A stretch of 64,000 nucleotides of DNA from Ruminococcus sp. GTDB lineage: Bacteria; Bacillota; Clostridia; Oscillospirales; Acutalibacteraceae. The translations under genes and the position numbers were made by a program. The notes beneath the pieces are model-generated. The model worked only from the letters and a program-made list of their open reading frames with translations, was not told the DNA's origin and did no database searches. The DNA lies in contig JALFTC010000006.1 in assembly GCA_022779485.1 (NCBI GenBank), positions 1 through 64,000 of the forward strand. Direction: 5' to 3'. Shown here one piece after another: positions 42,743-51,260 of the stretch (positions within the stretch are counted from its first letter, which is position 1; each line of letters starts with the position of its first letter).

Positions 42743-45027
42743 TACTGCAACTCCTCCTTTGAAAGCTGACTCTCTGCAATGTCACGGTAAACATCACAGT
42801 TCTCCATTAATTCTTTGTGGGTACCCTTACCCACCAGCTCACCGCCGTCAAGAACCAGTATCTGGTCTGCATTGATAACGGTGCTGATTCTCTGTGCAAC
42901 AATAATTACTGCACTGTCCTTAGTATTTTCGCTTAGTGCCTTTCTCACTGCAACATCTGTCTTAAAGTCAAGGGCAGAAAAGCTGTCGTCAAAGATAAGG
43001 ATTTCCGGCTCGTTGGCTATTGCCCTTGCAATGGAAAGCCTTTGTCTTTGTCCGCCTGAAACATTTGTACCGCCCTGACTTATTTTTGTGTCGTATTTCT
43101 TGGGCTTTTCCTCAATAAAATCCTTTGCCTGTGCAATTTCGGCGGCTCTTATAACCTTTTCCATAGGCATATTTTCGTCTGCAAAAGCGATGTTACTTTT
43201 AATTGTACCGGAGAACAGCACACCCTTTTGGGGAACATATCCGATTTTACCTCTCAAATCCTCAAGTGTAACCGACTTAATATCCTGTCCGTCAACCTTG
43301 ATACAACCCTCAGTTACATCATAAAACCTTGGGATAAGGTTTACAAGGGTACTTTTACCGCTACCTGTTGAGCCGATTATGGCTGTGGTTTTGCCGGGAC
43401 GGGCTGTAAAGGAAATATCCTTTAAAACAGCCTCATTTGCGCCCGGATATGCAAAAGTTACATTGTCAAACTCAACAACGCCCTTTTCATTTTCATTGAA
43501 CTTCTCCGGGTTTTCCGGATTCTTTATTGATATTTCTGTGTCGTAAATTTCACCTAATCTCTTTGCAGAAACAAAAGCCCTTGGGAGCATAATACTTGCC
43601 ATACAAATCATAAGGAAAGCCATAATAATCTGCATAGTGTACTGTATGAACGCCATAATGTCACCCACCTGCATACCGCCGGCATCTATTTCGTTTGAGC
43701 CTACCCACACAATCAGCACCGACGCACCGTTCATAACGAACATCATAAAGGGCATCATAAATGCCATTACACGGTTTACAAAAAGGTTGGTCTTTGTAAG
43801 GTTTTTGTTTGCTGTGTCAAAGCGGTCAAGCTCGTACTCCTCACGACTGAATGCCCTGATAACAGGAATACCTGAAATAATCTCACGGGAAACAAGGTTT
43901 AGTCTGTCAACAAGCTTTTGAAGAATAGTGAACTTTGGCATTGCAACAGTCATAAGGATGATTACCAGCGCCAAAATAATGCCAACAACAAGGGCGATTA
44001 TCCACACCATACCGGCACCCATCTCCGTTACCTTGAAAAGTGCGCCGATTCCCAAAATTGGTGCGTAGATAATCATTCTCATCATCATAATGAGAACCAT
44101 CTGTATCTGCTGAATGTCGTTTGTACATCTTGTGATAAGGGAGGCATTGCTGAATTTTCCCTGCTCTGTTGCAGAGAACTGAATAATCTGGGAATATGCG
44201 TGACTTCTGATGTCCTTTGAGAACCTTGCGCCTACAATGGATGAAAGGAGAGAAATTATAGCCATACACAATGAAATTGCGCCGGCATATCCAAGCATTG
44301 TAAGTCCGGCATAGAAAAGATAGGACAAAACAATATTGCCTGTATCAACTCCGGCCTCCTCCATCAGGTCTTTGGTATATTGCACCACAACCTGTTTTAC
44401 GGTGTCGTCACCCAGTTTGTCAAAGCCCTCCAGCTGTTTGTTCATAAGGTCTGTAATTTCCGACCTTGTATCCTCCGAGAACAGAGGAAGTATTTGGAAA
44501 AGGTCGGTTTCACTATCCTTATTCCGGGTAAGATACATAAACTTACCTTGATTTTCAGGCGTCATATCCATAACGCCCTGTTCCATAATTTTGTTAAACT
44601 CACCCATATCAATTTCACCGCTGACGGAGTCATCCTCAATTTCTCCATTTTGCGACTTTTCCAACATATAGGTTATGAGCATTGGCTTTTCAAGGGTTTT
44701 GGCAAGGCGGTCGCTGTCCTTTTCACTAAGGTTATCCTTAAGTACAACAATGTCCTTATCCTTGTAGGTATCACTCTTGTAGCAGGAGGAAACAAAATCA
44801 CCCTCCTCCTTGCTCATAAACAGCTTAATTTTCTCCATTTCTTCCTTTGGAGCCTTTTCGGGTGTAACGCAGTCGATACCCGCCTGCTGAATACCCACAT
44901 TTACAATATTGCTCATATAAGCAGGAAGAGATAAATCACAGTAAGCCTGTATTACAAGTAAAATAACCACAAATATCATAGGCAGAATAGCAGGCTTAAA
45001 ATGCTTTAGAAATTTTTTCAAATCCAT
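42742..45027 (-). CDS. ABC exporter half-transporter, degenerate-site subunit with large external insert
   Basis: A 761-aa half-transporter. After the first membrane helix (about 13-33) there is an insert of roughly 190 residues (about 40-230), charged and mostly helical, predicted outside the cell before helix two; it explains the extra length. The ATPase has Walker A GSTGSGKST and signature VSGGQRQR. Walker B is ILIFDDSFSALD (Asp instead of the catalytic Glu) and the switch is VAQRISTV (Gln instead of His), so one ATP site of the pair is non-catalytic. This asymmetry is typical of heterodimeric exporters. Coupled to the next gene; substrate unknown. Confidence 0.92.
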   Translation of the reverse strand: MDLKKFLKHFKPAILPMIFVVILLVIQAYCDLSLPAYMSNIVNVGIQQAGIDCVTPEKAPKEEMEKIKLFMSKEEGDFVSSCYKSDTYKDKDIVVLKDNLSEKDSDRLAKTLEKPMLITYMLEKSQNGEIEDDSVSGEIDMGEFNKIMEQGVMDMTPENQGKFMYLTRNKDSETDLFQILPLFSEDTRSEITDLMNKQLEGFDKLGDDTVKQVVVQYTKDLMEEAGVDTGNIVLSYLFYAGLTMLGYAGAISLCMAIISLLSSIVGARFSKDIRSHAYSQIIQFSATEQGKFSNASLITRCTNDIQQIQMVLIMMMRMIIYAPILGIGALFKVTEMGAGMVWIIALVVGIILALVIILMTVAMPKFTILQKLVDRLNLVSREIISGIPVIRAFSREEYELDRFDTANKNLTKTNLFVNRVMAFMMPFMMFVMNGASVLIVWVGSNEIDAGGMQVGDIMAFIQYTMQIIMAFLMICMASIMLPRAFVSAKRLGEIYDTEISIKNPENPEKFNENEKGVVEFDNVTFAYPGANEAVLKDISFTARPGKTTAIIGSTGSGKSTLVNLIPRFYDVTEGCIKVDGQDIKSVTLEDLRGKIGYVPQKGVLFSGTIKSNIAFADENMPMEKVIRAAEIAQAKDFIEEKPKKYDTKISQGGTNVSGGQRQRLSIARAIANEPEILIFDDSFSALDFKTDVAVRKALSENTKDSAVIIVAQRISTVINADQILVLDGGELVGKGTHKELMENCDVYRDIAESQLSKEELQ

Positions 45028-45056
45028 TTCTCCTCTCTTTATTTACTCTAAATACG

Positions 45057-45085
45057 ATTTTAACATCAATTAAAAATATGAGCAA
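45057..45085 (-). promoter_or_regulatory. Promoter of ABC exporter operon
   Basis: Minus strand: TTGCTC (45080-45085), 17-bp spacer, TAAAAT (45057-45062), about 30 bp upstream of the ATG. Confidence 0.55.
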
Positions 45086-45409
45086 TACACATTTGGGTTT
45101 TATTGTGTAAATACAGATTATTTCAGCACTTTCAATAGTTTTGCAGGAACTATAACCGAAATAATTTGATGAATATTTTTTTGACTTTCACATAGTTTTC
45201 ATATTGTTTTTCCTTTATTTTCAAAATGGATTTTTTGCCTTTCCCCTTACTCCGCCACTCTCACCACCCTTTATAGTTTATTTACAACGAAAACAAAATA
45301 AAATAGAAATTATTATTAATTTTACATATAAAATTCCAATAAAGAACAAAATATATTTCTATTTGTGTTATTCTTCTTGATAGGTATAAATATCACAGGA
45401 GGTACTACT
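45086..45409. other. AT-rich divergent intergenic region
   Basis: About 320 bp between the exporter operon and the flavodiiron gene, with no supported gene. A TTGTGT...TATAAA pair (45363-45390, 16-bp spacer) could be a promoter but would leave an almost absent leader before the CAGGAGG ribosome site. No clear operator seen. Confidence 0.5.
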
Positions 45410-47233
45410 ATGAAACCATTTGTTACAGATACAGTAAAATATATCGGCTGTGATGACAAAACTCTTGATTTGTTTGAAAGCCAGTATATTATCCCTAACG
45501 GAATTGCATACAACTCCTATGTCATTCTTGACGATGAAATTGCAATTATGGACACCGTTGACAAGAGGAAAACCGACGAGTGGCTTGGCAATTTGGAGGA
45601 GGCTCTTGAGGGCAGAAAGCCTACTTACCTTGTTATTCACCATATGGAGCCTGACCACGCCGGTTCAGTTCAGGCTTGTATGGAAAAATACCCCGACATC
45701 ACCCTTGTGGGCAACAAGAAGATTTTTGAATTTTTAAAGCAGTTCACAGGCATTGATGTGATGGACAAGGGATTCATTATGAGCGAGGGAAATATCCTTA
45801 ACCTTGGCAACCACGAGCTAAAATTCTTTATGGCACCTATGGTACATTGGCCTGAGGTTATGGTTTCCTACGACAGCAAGGACAAGATTCTCTTCTCCGC
45901 TGACGGCTTTGGAAAGTTCGGCGCACTTGACTGTGACGAGGACTGGGCTTGTGAAGCAAGAAGATACTACTTTAACATCGTAGGCAAGTACGGCGCACAG
46001 GTACAGGCTCTCCTTAAAAAAGCGTCAACACTTGACATTGAAATCATCTGTCCTACCCACGGACCAATCCTAAAGGAAAACTTAGGCTACTACCTTGACC
46101 TTTACAACACCTGGTCATCCTACAAGCCTGAGTCCGACGGAATTTTCGTTGCATACTGCTCAATTCACGGAAACACAGCAAATGCCATTATGGAATTTGA
46201 GAAAATTTTGAAGAGTAAGACAGACAAAAAGGTTGTTCTCACCGACCTTGCAAGGTGCGACCTTGCTGAGGCTGTGGAGGATGCGTTCCGTTACAGCACA
46301 ATGGTTGTTGCCGCCCCTTCCTATGACGCAGGTGTTTTCCCAATTATGAACGACTTTTTGCACCACCTAAAGGCAAAGGCATACCAAAACCGCAAGGTTG
46401 GTATCATTGAAAACGGTACTTGGGCACCAAGTGCAGGCAAAGTTATGACTGAATACCTCACATCTATGAAGGATATTGAAATCTGCCCAACTATGGTTTC
46501 AATTCGTTCTTCTGCTAATGAGGATACATACAAGGCTATGGATCACCTTGCAGACGAGCTTCTCACAGAGCATATCTTTGAGAAAGAGTCTATGTTCAGC
46601 GTAGGCTACGGTTTGTATGTCCTCACAACAAAGGACGGTACCAAGGACAACGGTTGCATAATCAACACAGTTCAGCAGGTTACCTCCGAGCCTAACAGAA
46701 TTTCGGTAACTGTAAACAAGCAAAACTACTCCACATCTATTATAAGCAAGACAGGTGTGTTCAACATTTCTATCCTTACAGAGGAAACACCTTTCTCACT
46801 TTTCCAGAACTTCGGATTCCAAAGCGGAAAGGATGTTGACAAATTCAAGGACTACACAAATGTTAAGCGTGGAGCAAACGGTGTGAGATACCTTGAGGAA
46901 TACACAAACACATACCTTTCAGGCAAGGTTGTACAGCAGATTGACCTTGGCAGTCACATTATGTTTATTGCCGATGTAACTGACGGCGTAAAGCTTTCTG
47001 ACAAGCCCACAGTTACATACGACTATTACCAGAAGAACATTAAGCCAAAGGCAAAAAAGCCAGCGGAATCCACAGGTGCGGTATGGGTTTGCAAGATTTG
47101 CGGTTGGACATATGACGAGTCAAAGGGAATGCCTGAAAAGGGTATTCCGGCAGGAACAAAATTTGAGGATTTACCTGACGACTTCTTCTGCCCACTGTGC
47201 AAACATCCAAAGTCAGATTTTGAAAAGATGTAA
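45410..47233 (+). CDS. Flavodiiron protein fused to flavin reductase and rubredoxin domains
   Basis: A 607-aa oxygen/NO-scavenging enzyme. Residues 1-240 are a metallo-beta-lactamase-like diiron domain with ligands in HHMEPDHAG (His78, Glu80, Asp82, His83), His146, Asp165 and His217. Residues about 243-390 are a flavodoxin domain (YCSIHGNTANAI). Residues about 400-545 are a flavin-reductase-like domain (INTVQQVTSEPNRISVTVNK). Residues 555-607 are a rubredoxin with WVCKICGWTYDE and CPLCKHPKSDFE. So an FprA-type enzyme carries its own high-molecular-weight-rubredoxin-like electron supply in one chain. It would reduce O2 or NO to water or N2O. ATG at 45410 (CAGGAGG) chosen over an in-frame start 15 codons earlier. 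Confidence 0.93.
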   Translation: MKPFVTDTVKYIGCDDKTLDLFESQYIIPNGIAYNSYVILDDEIAIMDTVDKRKTDEWLGNLEEALEGRKPTYLVIHHMEPDHAGSVQACMEKYPDITLVGNKKIFEFLKQFTGIDVMDKGFIMSEGNILNLGNHELKFFMAPMVHWPEVMVSYDSKDKILFSADGFGKFGALDCDEDWACEARRYYFNIVGKYGAQVQALLKKASTLDIEIICPTHGPILKENLGYYLDLYNTWSSYKPESDGIFVAYCSIHGNTANAIMEFEKILKSKTDKKVVLTDLARCDLAEAVEDAFRYSTMVVAAPSYDAGVFPIMNDFLHHLKAKAYQNRKVGIIENGTWAPSAGKVMTEYLTSMKDIEICPTMVSIRSSANEDTYKAMDHLADELLTEHIFEKESMFSVGYGLYVLTTKDGTKDNGCIINTVQQVTSEPNRISVTVNKQNYSTSIISKTGVFNISILTEETPFSLFQNFGFQSGKDVDKFKDYTNVKRGANGVRYLEEYTNTYLSGKVVQQIDLGSHIMFIADVTDGVKLSDKPTVTYDYYQKNIKPKAKKPAESTGAVWVCKICGWTYDESKGMPEKGIPAGTKFEDLPDDFFCPLCKHPKSDFEKM

Positions 47234-47259
47234 TTTTTGAAATAAATTGAAAAAGCAAC

Positions 47260-47290
47260 TGCCCCAAGGGAATAAACCCTTGGGGCAATG
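47260..47290 (+). terminator. Terminator between convergent genes
   Basis: An 11-bp stem TGCCCCAAGGG / CCCTTGGGGCA, A-rich upstream on the plus strand and ATGTTTC after; it likely serves both directions. Confidence 0.7.
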
Positions 47291-47299
47291 TTTCTATGG

Positions 47300-48676
47300 T
47301 TATATTATCTCCCCAAGTATTTCAAGGGCTTTGGGGAGGTTTGTTTTGTCAAAGCCTGAATAATTCACTATCATATAGTGCTGTGGTGCATCATCATTAC
47401 TCCTGTAATACCGGCTCAAAAACCTTGCGCCTATTCCCCTTTTCCTCAGCTCCTGAATAATTTTCCCGTCTGTTTTATTTGTGTTGATTTTCACAAGGAA
47501 GTGAAGTCCCGAGGTATTTTCAACAAGGCTGATTTTATCCCTGATTTTACTTTGTTCAAAGATTTCCATAACCTCTTTTTTAAGCAGTGAATAGTGCTTT
47601 TTCATCCTTGTAATGTGGCGTTCAAAGTAACCCTCACTTATAAATGATGCAAGGGTATATTGCTCAAAACTGGGCACTGTGCAGGAGAGGAAATTCAGCT
47701 TTTTCTGATACTTTTCCAAAAGATGGGGTGGCAAAATAAGGTAGCTTATTCTCATTGAGGGGGCAATGGTCTTGCTAAAGGTGTTAAGGTACAGCACCCT
47801 TTCGTTTTTGTCAGTTCCAAACAGGGTGTTCATGGCCTTAATACTGCCAAATTCGCTGTCGTAATCGTCCTCAATAATGTAGCCGTCATTTTCGTCTGCC
47901 CAGTTAAGAATTTCGTTTCGCCTGTCAACAGGCATTACAATACCTGTTGGGTAGTGGTGGCTTGGACTGATATGCACAACTGATGCATTGCTGTTAAGAA
48001 GTCCCTCTATGCTAAGACCCTTGCCATCCACATCCACATATTCAGTCTTAACACCGTTCATATCGTATATCTTGGAAATCTTGTTATAGCCCGGGTTTTC
48101 CACAGCATAAACCTTGTTTTTCCCTACAAGCTGAATAATAAGGGAATAAAGATACTCTGTTCCCGCACCGATAATAATCTGCCTTGGGTCAACACTCATA
48201 CCGCTGTGGTGATAAAGGTATTTGCTCACAGCCTCACGCAAAACCTCTGCACCGTTGTAGGGGATTGGTGCAAGTAGCTCACCCTCGTAATCAAGTAGCA
48301 CCTTTCTCATAAGGCGACTCCAAACAGAAAAAGGAAAGGCATTACTGCTTACGCTGTTTCCGCTAAAGTCAAAGTCGGGAGCTTTTTCTCCTGTTGGCAA
48401 GGTGATTTCGCTGTGGAAGGACTGCTTTTGAGTTTTTATCGGCACAACAAAATATCCGCTTTTCGGCTTTGTATAAACATATCCCTCGGACACCAAAAGC
48501 TCATATGCACTCATAACAGTAACTACACTTATGCCAAGGTGATTTGCAAGACTTCGCTTTGAGGGTAGTTTTTCCTTTGGTGAAAGCTCCCCTGACAAAA
48601 TGTCATTCTTAATTCTGCTGTAAATATATCGGTATGCAGGGGTGTTTCCCCTTTTTTCCATATCATATGTAAGCAT
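47300..48676 (-). CDS. pdxR: MocR/PdxR-family regulator (GntR HTH + aminotransferase-like domain)
   Basis: A 458-aa regulator. Residues about 10-75 form a GntR winged helix (LPSKRSLANHLGISVVTVMSAYELLVSEGYV). The rest is a type I aminotransferase-like domain that binds PLP as sensor: GAGTEYLYSLIIQ, PGYNKI, EDDYDSEF and NTFSKTIAPSMRISYLILP with the PLP lysine in TFSK. ATG at 48676 (GGAG upstream) preferred to a TTG four codons earlier. It is divergent from an ECF S-component and a pyridoxamine kinase, so it most likely controls vitamin B6 salvage as PdxR does. Confidence 0.9.
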   Translation of the reverse strand: MLTYDMEKRGNTPAYRYIYSRIKNDILSGELSPKEKLPSKRSLANHLGISVVTVMSAYELLVSEGYVYTKPKSGYFVVPIKTQKQSFHSEITLPTGEKAPDFDFSGNSVSSNAFPFSVWSRLMRKVLLDYEGELLAPIPYNGAEVLREAVSKYLYHHSGMSVDPRQIIIGAGTEYLYSLIIQLVGKNKVYAVENPGYNKISKIYDMNGVKTEYVDVDGKGLSIEGLLNSNASVVHISPSHHYPTGIVMPVDRRNEILNWADENDGYIIEDDYDSEFGSIKAMNTLFGTDKNERVLYLNTFSKTIAPSMRISYLILPPHLLEKYQKKLNFLSCTVPSFEQYTLASFISEGYFERHITRMKKHYSLLKKEVMEIFEQSKIRDKISLVENTSGLHFLVKINTNKTDGKIIQELRKRGIGARFLSRYYRSNDDAPQHYMIVNYSGFDKTNLPKALEILGEII

Positions 48677-48699
48677 ATTATTCTCCAATCATTTTTCAA

Positions 48700-48758
48700 C
48701 TGGTATTATTTTTTGTGATTATTTTGGTTATTTTAATAACACCAATTTTTATTATAAT
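48700..48758 (+). promoter_or_regulatory. Divergent control region of the B6 locus, candidate PdxR sites
   Basis: Two direct TGGT-ATTAT/TT units begin at 48701 and 48725, 24 bp apart; the second also forms an imperfect palindrome with AATAACACCAA. A TATAAT lies at 48753-48758 upstream of the transporter gene without a good -35. MocR regulators commonly bind direct repeats and activate promoters with weak -35 boxes, which fits. Confidence 0.45.
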
Positions 48759-48843
48759 TAAATTCGACAGAAAATCAAGGGAAAAGATTTCCTGTTCACC
48801 GGTGTTAATAATTAATTTTATCATACTGTTTTAGGGGGATAAT

Positions 48844-49347
48844 ATGAAAACCAACAAAAATATATTTAACCTTGTACTTGCCGCATTATTTGCAGCACTC
48901 ATATTTGTACTTACAAAATTTGTAAGCGTTCCAACAGCAATAGGCTATATTCATCCCGGGGACGCAGCAATTTATCTTGCAGCCTCTTTACTGCCAACAC
49001 CTTATGCAATGGCTGCCGCAGGACTGGGCGGTGCTCTTGCAGACCTTGTAGGAGGTTACTTCCCTTTTATACCAATAACATTTGTTGTTAAGGTTTTGCT
49101 TGCACTTTGCTTTACAAGTAAAAAGGAAAATATGATTAATGTAAGAAATATTATTGCAGCAGTAGTTTGCTGTGGAATTACTGTATTCGGCTACTTCTCA
49201 TTCGAGATTTTCTACTACGGCACAGGCGCATTCGGCTCAATGCTTCCAAACCTTTTCCAAGGAGTAATAAGCGGTGTTCTGTTTGTAATAATCGGCTTTG
49301 CTTTTGACAAGGCAAAAATCAAAAACAGACTGGTAGCGTATAACTGA
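48844..49347 (+). CDS. ECF transporter S-component (probable vitamin B6 uptake)
   Basis: A 167-aa membrane protein with about five to six helices. It has the S-component look: an N-terminal ALFAALIFVLTKFV helix, GYIHPGDAAIYLAASLLP and AAAGLGGALADLVGGY. It would capture a vitamin and dock on the shared ECF energising module, which is not in the window. Substrate specificity for pyridoxine or pyridoxamine is inferred from the adjoining kinase gene (5 bp gap) and the divergent PdxR-type regulator. Start has AGGGGGAT upstream. Confidence 0.85.
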   Translation: MKTNKNIFNLVLAALFAALIFVLTKFVSVPTAIGYIHPGDAAIYLAASLLPTPYAMAAAGLGGALADLVGGYFPFIPITFVVKVLLALCFTSKKENMINVRNIIAAVVCCGITVFGYFSFEIFYYGTGAFGSMLPNLFQGVISGVLFVIIGFAFDKAKIKNRLVAYN

Positions 49348-49352
49348 TATTT

Positions 49353-50195
49353 ATGAAACAGAAGAGAATTCTTTGCATTAACGACATATCATCAATGGGC
49401 AAATGCTCCCTTTCCGTGGCGTTGCCAATAATATCAAGCTTGGGAATCGAGGCAGTAGTTTTACCTACTGCCCTTCTGTCTGCTCATACGGTTTTTAGTG
49501 GCTACACCTTTTCTGACCAAACAGAGGAAATGAAGAAGATACTAAACCACTTTGACAGTATGGGTGAAAAGTTTGACTGCATTTACACAGGGTACTTAGG
49601 AAGTGTAAAGCAGGTTGACATTGTGTCTGACTTTATAGACAATCACCCTGAAAGCATAGTAATCACCGACCCTGTTATGGGTGACAACGGAAAGTTGTAC
49701 AGCGGTTTCGGCTGTGACTATCCATCAGCCGTTGAAAAACTTTGCAAAAGGTCGGACATCATTCTGCCAAACCTTACAGAGGCTTGTCTTTTGACAAAAA
49801 CGCCTTATATTGCAAAAAATATAGATAGTGATTACCTTGCAAAAGTTATGGACGGACTTTCCAAAATAAGTAAAAAGTCTGTTGTAACAGGGGTTAAAGA
49901 GGGTAAGGATATTTCTGTGTATATTGGTGAGGGAAAGGGAAAATACTGCCTTTCGTCAAAAAGTCCTTTGATTGACCGTCAGTTCCACGGAACAGGTGAC
50001 ACCTTTGCAAGTGCCTTTGCAGGTTTTTTCACCTTGGGATTAAGCCTTGAACAAAGTGCAAAAAATGCAACAGAGTTCACCCAAATGTGCATTGAACACA
50101 CAAATAATGACAAGGATTCACAGTGGTACGGACTTCGTTTTGAGGAATGTCTGCACCACTTGTACGATATGAAAAGGGATGCGTCAAATAATTGA
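49353..50195 (+). CDS. pdxY: Pyridoxamine/pyridoxine kinase
   Basis: A 280-aa ribokinase-fold enzyme that phosphorylates B6 vitamers after uptake. Motifs: CINDISSMGKCSLSVALP, LPTALLSAHT, YTGYLGS, DPVMGDNGKLY, LPNLTEACLL and HGTGDTFASAFAGF (catalytic Asp in GTGD). Second gene of the uptake operon. The 3' end forms part of the terminator hairpin. Confidence 0.9.
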   Translation: MKQKRILCINDISSMGKCSLSVALPIISSLGIEAVVLPTALLSAHTVFSGYTFSDQTEEMKKILNHFDSMGEKFDCIYTGYLGSVKQVDIVSDFIDNHPESIVITDPVMGDNGKLYSGFGCDYPSAVEKLCKRSDIILPNLTEACLLTKTPYIAKNIDSDYLAKVMDGLSKISKKSVVTGVKEGKDISVYIGEGKGKYCLSSKSPLIDRQFHGTGDTFASAFAGFFTLGLSLEQSAKNATEFTQMCIEHTNNDKDSQWYGLRFEECLHHLYDMKRDASNN

Positions 50196-50209
50196 TGCAT
50201 CCTTTTCTT
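50172..50209 (+). terminator. Terminator overlapping the kinase 3' end
   Basis: AAAAGGGATGCGTCAA pairs with TTGATGCATCCTTTT (one bulge), followed by T-rich sequence. Confidence 0.7.
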
Positions 50210-50238
50210 TATACAAATTATCTTTCTTTTTATAGTCC

Positions 50239-50267
50239 TTGTTAATTAGTATTTCTTGTGTTATAAT
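50239..50267 (+). promoter_or_regulatory. Promoter of proBA
   Basis: TTGTTA (50239-50244), 17-bp spacer, perfect TATAAT (50262-50267). Confidence 0.7.
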
Positions 50268-50304
50268 GATTTTTAAGCTATGTAAAACACAAAAGAGGAA
50301 CATT

Positions 50305-51096
50305 ATGAAGAAAAAACAGAGAATTGTAATTAAGGTGGGTACATCCACCCTGACATACGACAACTGTAAGCTAAACATAAGGCGACTTGAAAAGCTGTGC
50401 AAGGTTATTGCAGATTTGCAAAATCAGGGAAATGAGATGGTGCTTGTTTCCTCAGGTGCACTTGCTGTGGGTATGGGAAAATTAGGCATTAAAAACCGCC
50501 CCGAAATGACCAACAAAAAGCAGGCTTTGTCTGCTGTTGGTCAATGTGAGCTTATGTTTATGTACGACAAATTCTTTGACCAGTACAACAATGTAATGGC
50601 TCAAATACTTCTCACAAAATATGCAGTTGAAACCGAAGAGAAGAAAGAAACAATCCACAACGCCTTTATGTCACTTATCGATATGGGAATAATCCCTGTT
50701 GTAAACGAAAACGACTCCGTTGCCACAGACGAACTTGAAGGCAACAAAATCGGCGATAACGACCAGCTTTCTGCCATTGTTGCAACCCTAATTGACGCCG
50801 ACAAGCTGATTATCCTAACTGACATTGACGGGCTTTACAACAAAAATCCTGCTGAATATGATGATGCAAAGAAGATAAGCACAGTTGAGCTTATCACAGA
50901 CGAAATCAGAGAAATGGCAGGTGGCAGAGGAAGTAACAGAGGCACAGGCGGTATGGCTACAAAGATTTTGGCGGCAGAGATAGCCACAAGTGCCGGAATT
51001 GATGTGCAGATAATTTCCGGTGAAGACCCCGAAACAATATATGACATTTTTGACGGAAAGCCTGTGGGAACTGTGTTTTTAGGAAGCACTGATTAA
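50305..51096 (+). CDS. proB: Glutamate 5-kinase, short form without PUA domain
   Basis: A 263-aa enzyme of proline synthesis that phosphorylates glutamate. Motifs: IVIKVGTSTLT, VLVSSGALAVGMGKLG, KQALSAVGQ, PVVNENDSVAT, FGDND-like IGDNDQLSAIVA, LTDIDGLY and GTGGMATKILAA. The ATG at 50305 follows GAGGAAC; a start 22 codons earlier lies inside the promoter. It ends after the kinase domain (PUA-less form). Its last codons and stop (GSTD, stop) lie inside the left end of the repeat element at 51082-51241. Confidence 0.93.
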   Translation: MKKKQRIVIKVGTSTLTYDNCKLNIRRLEKLCKVIADLQNQGNEMVLVSSGALAVGMGKLGIKNRPEMTNKKQALSAVGQCELMFMYDKFFDQYNNVMAQILLTKYAVETEEKKETIHNAFMSLIDMGIIPVVNENDSVATDELEGNKIGDNDQLSAIVATLIDADKLIILTDIDGLYNKNPAEYDDAKKISTVELITDEIREMAGGRGSNRGTGGMATKILAAEIATSAGIDVQIISGEDPETIYDIFDGKPVGTVFLGSTD

Positions 51097-51241
51097 ATCA
51101 TTTGCACAGATTGTGCAGTCAGATTTTTTGTCAGGTTGTACAAACAAACCGCAGGAATGCTGACGCATTGCGAGGATTTTTTGGACAATATGGCGGAAAA
51201 TATGCAAACAAGATGTGTGAAGTGATTTATTCAGTGATTCC
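51082..51241. mobile_element. MITE-like element with terminal inverted repeats
   Basis: 160 bp between proB and proA. The left end GGAAGCACTGATTAAATCAT (51082-51101) and the reverse complement of the right end, GGAATCACTGAATAAATCAC (51222-51241), match at 17 of 20 bases. Inside are no coding frames but partly repeated blocks (GATTTTTTGTCAGG near 51122; GATTTTTTGGACAA near 51176). No flanking target duplication could be established. The left end overlaps proB and supplies its stop codon. Confidence 0.75.
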
Positions 51242-51260
51242 TTAGGAAAGGAGCAGGACG

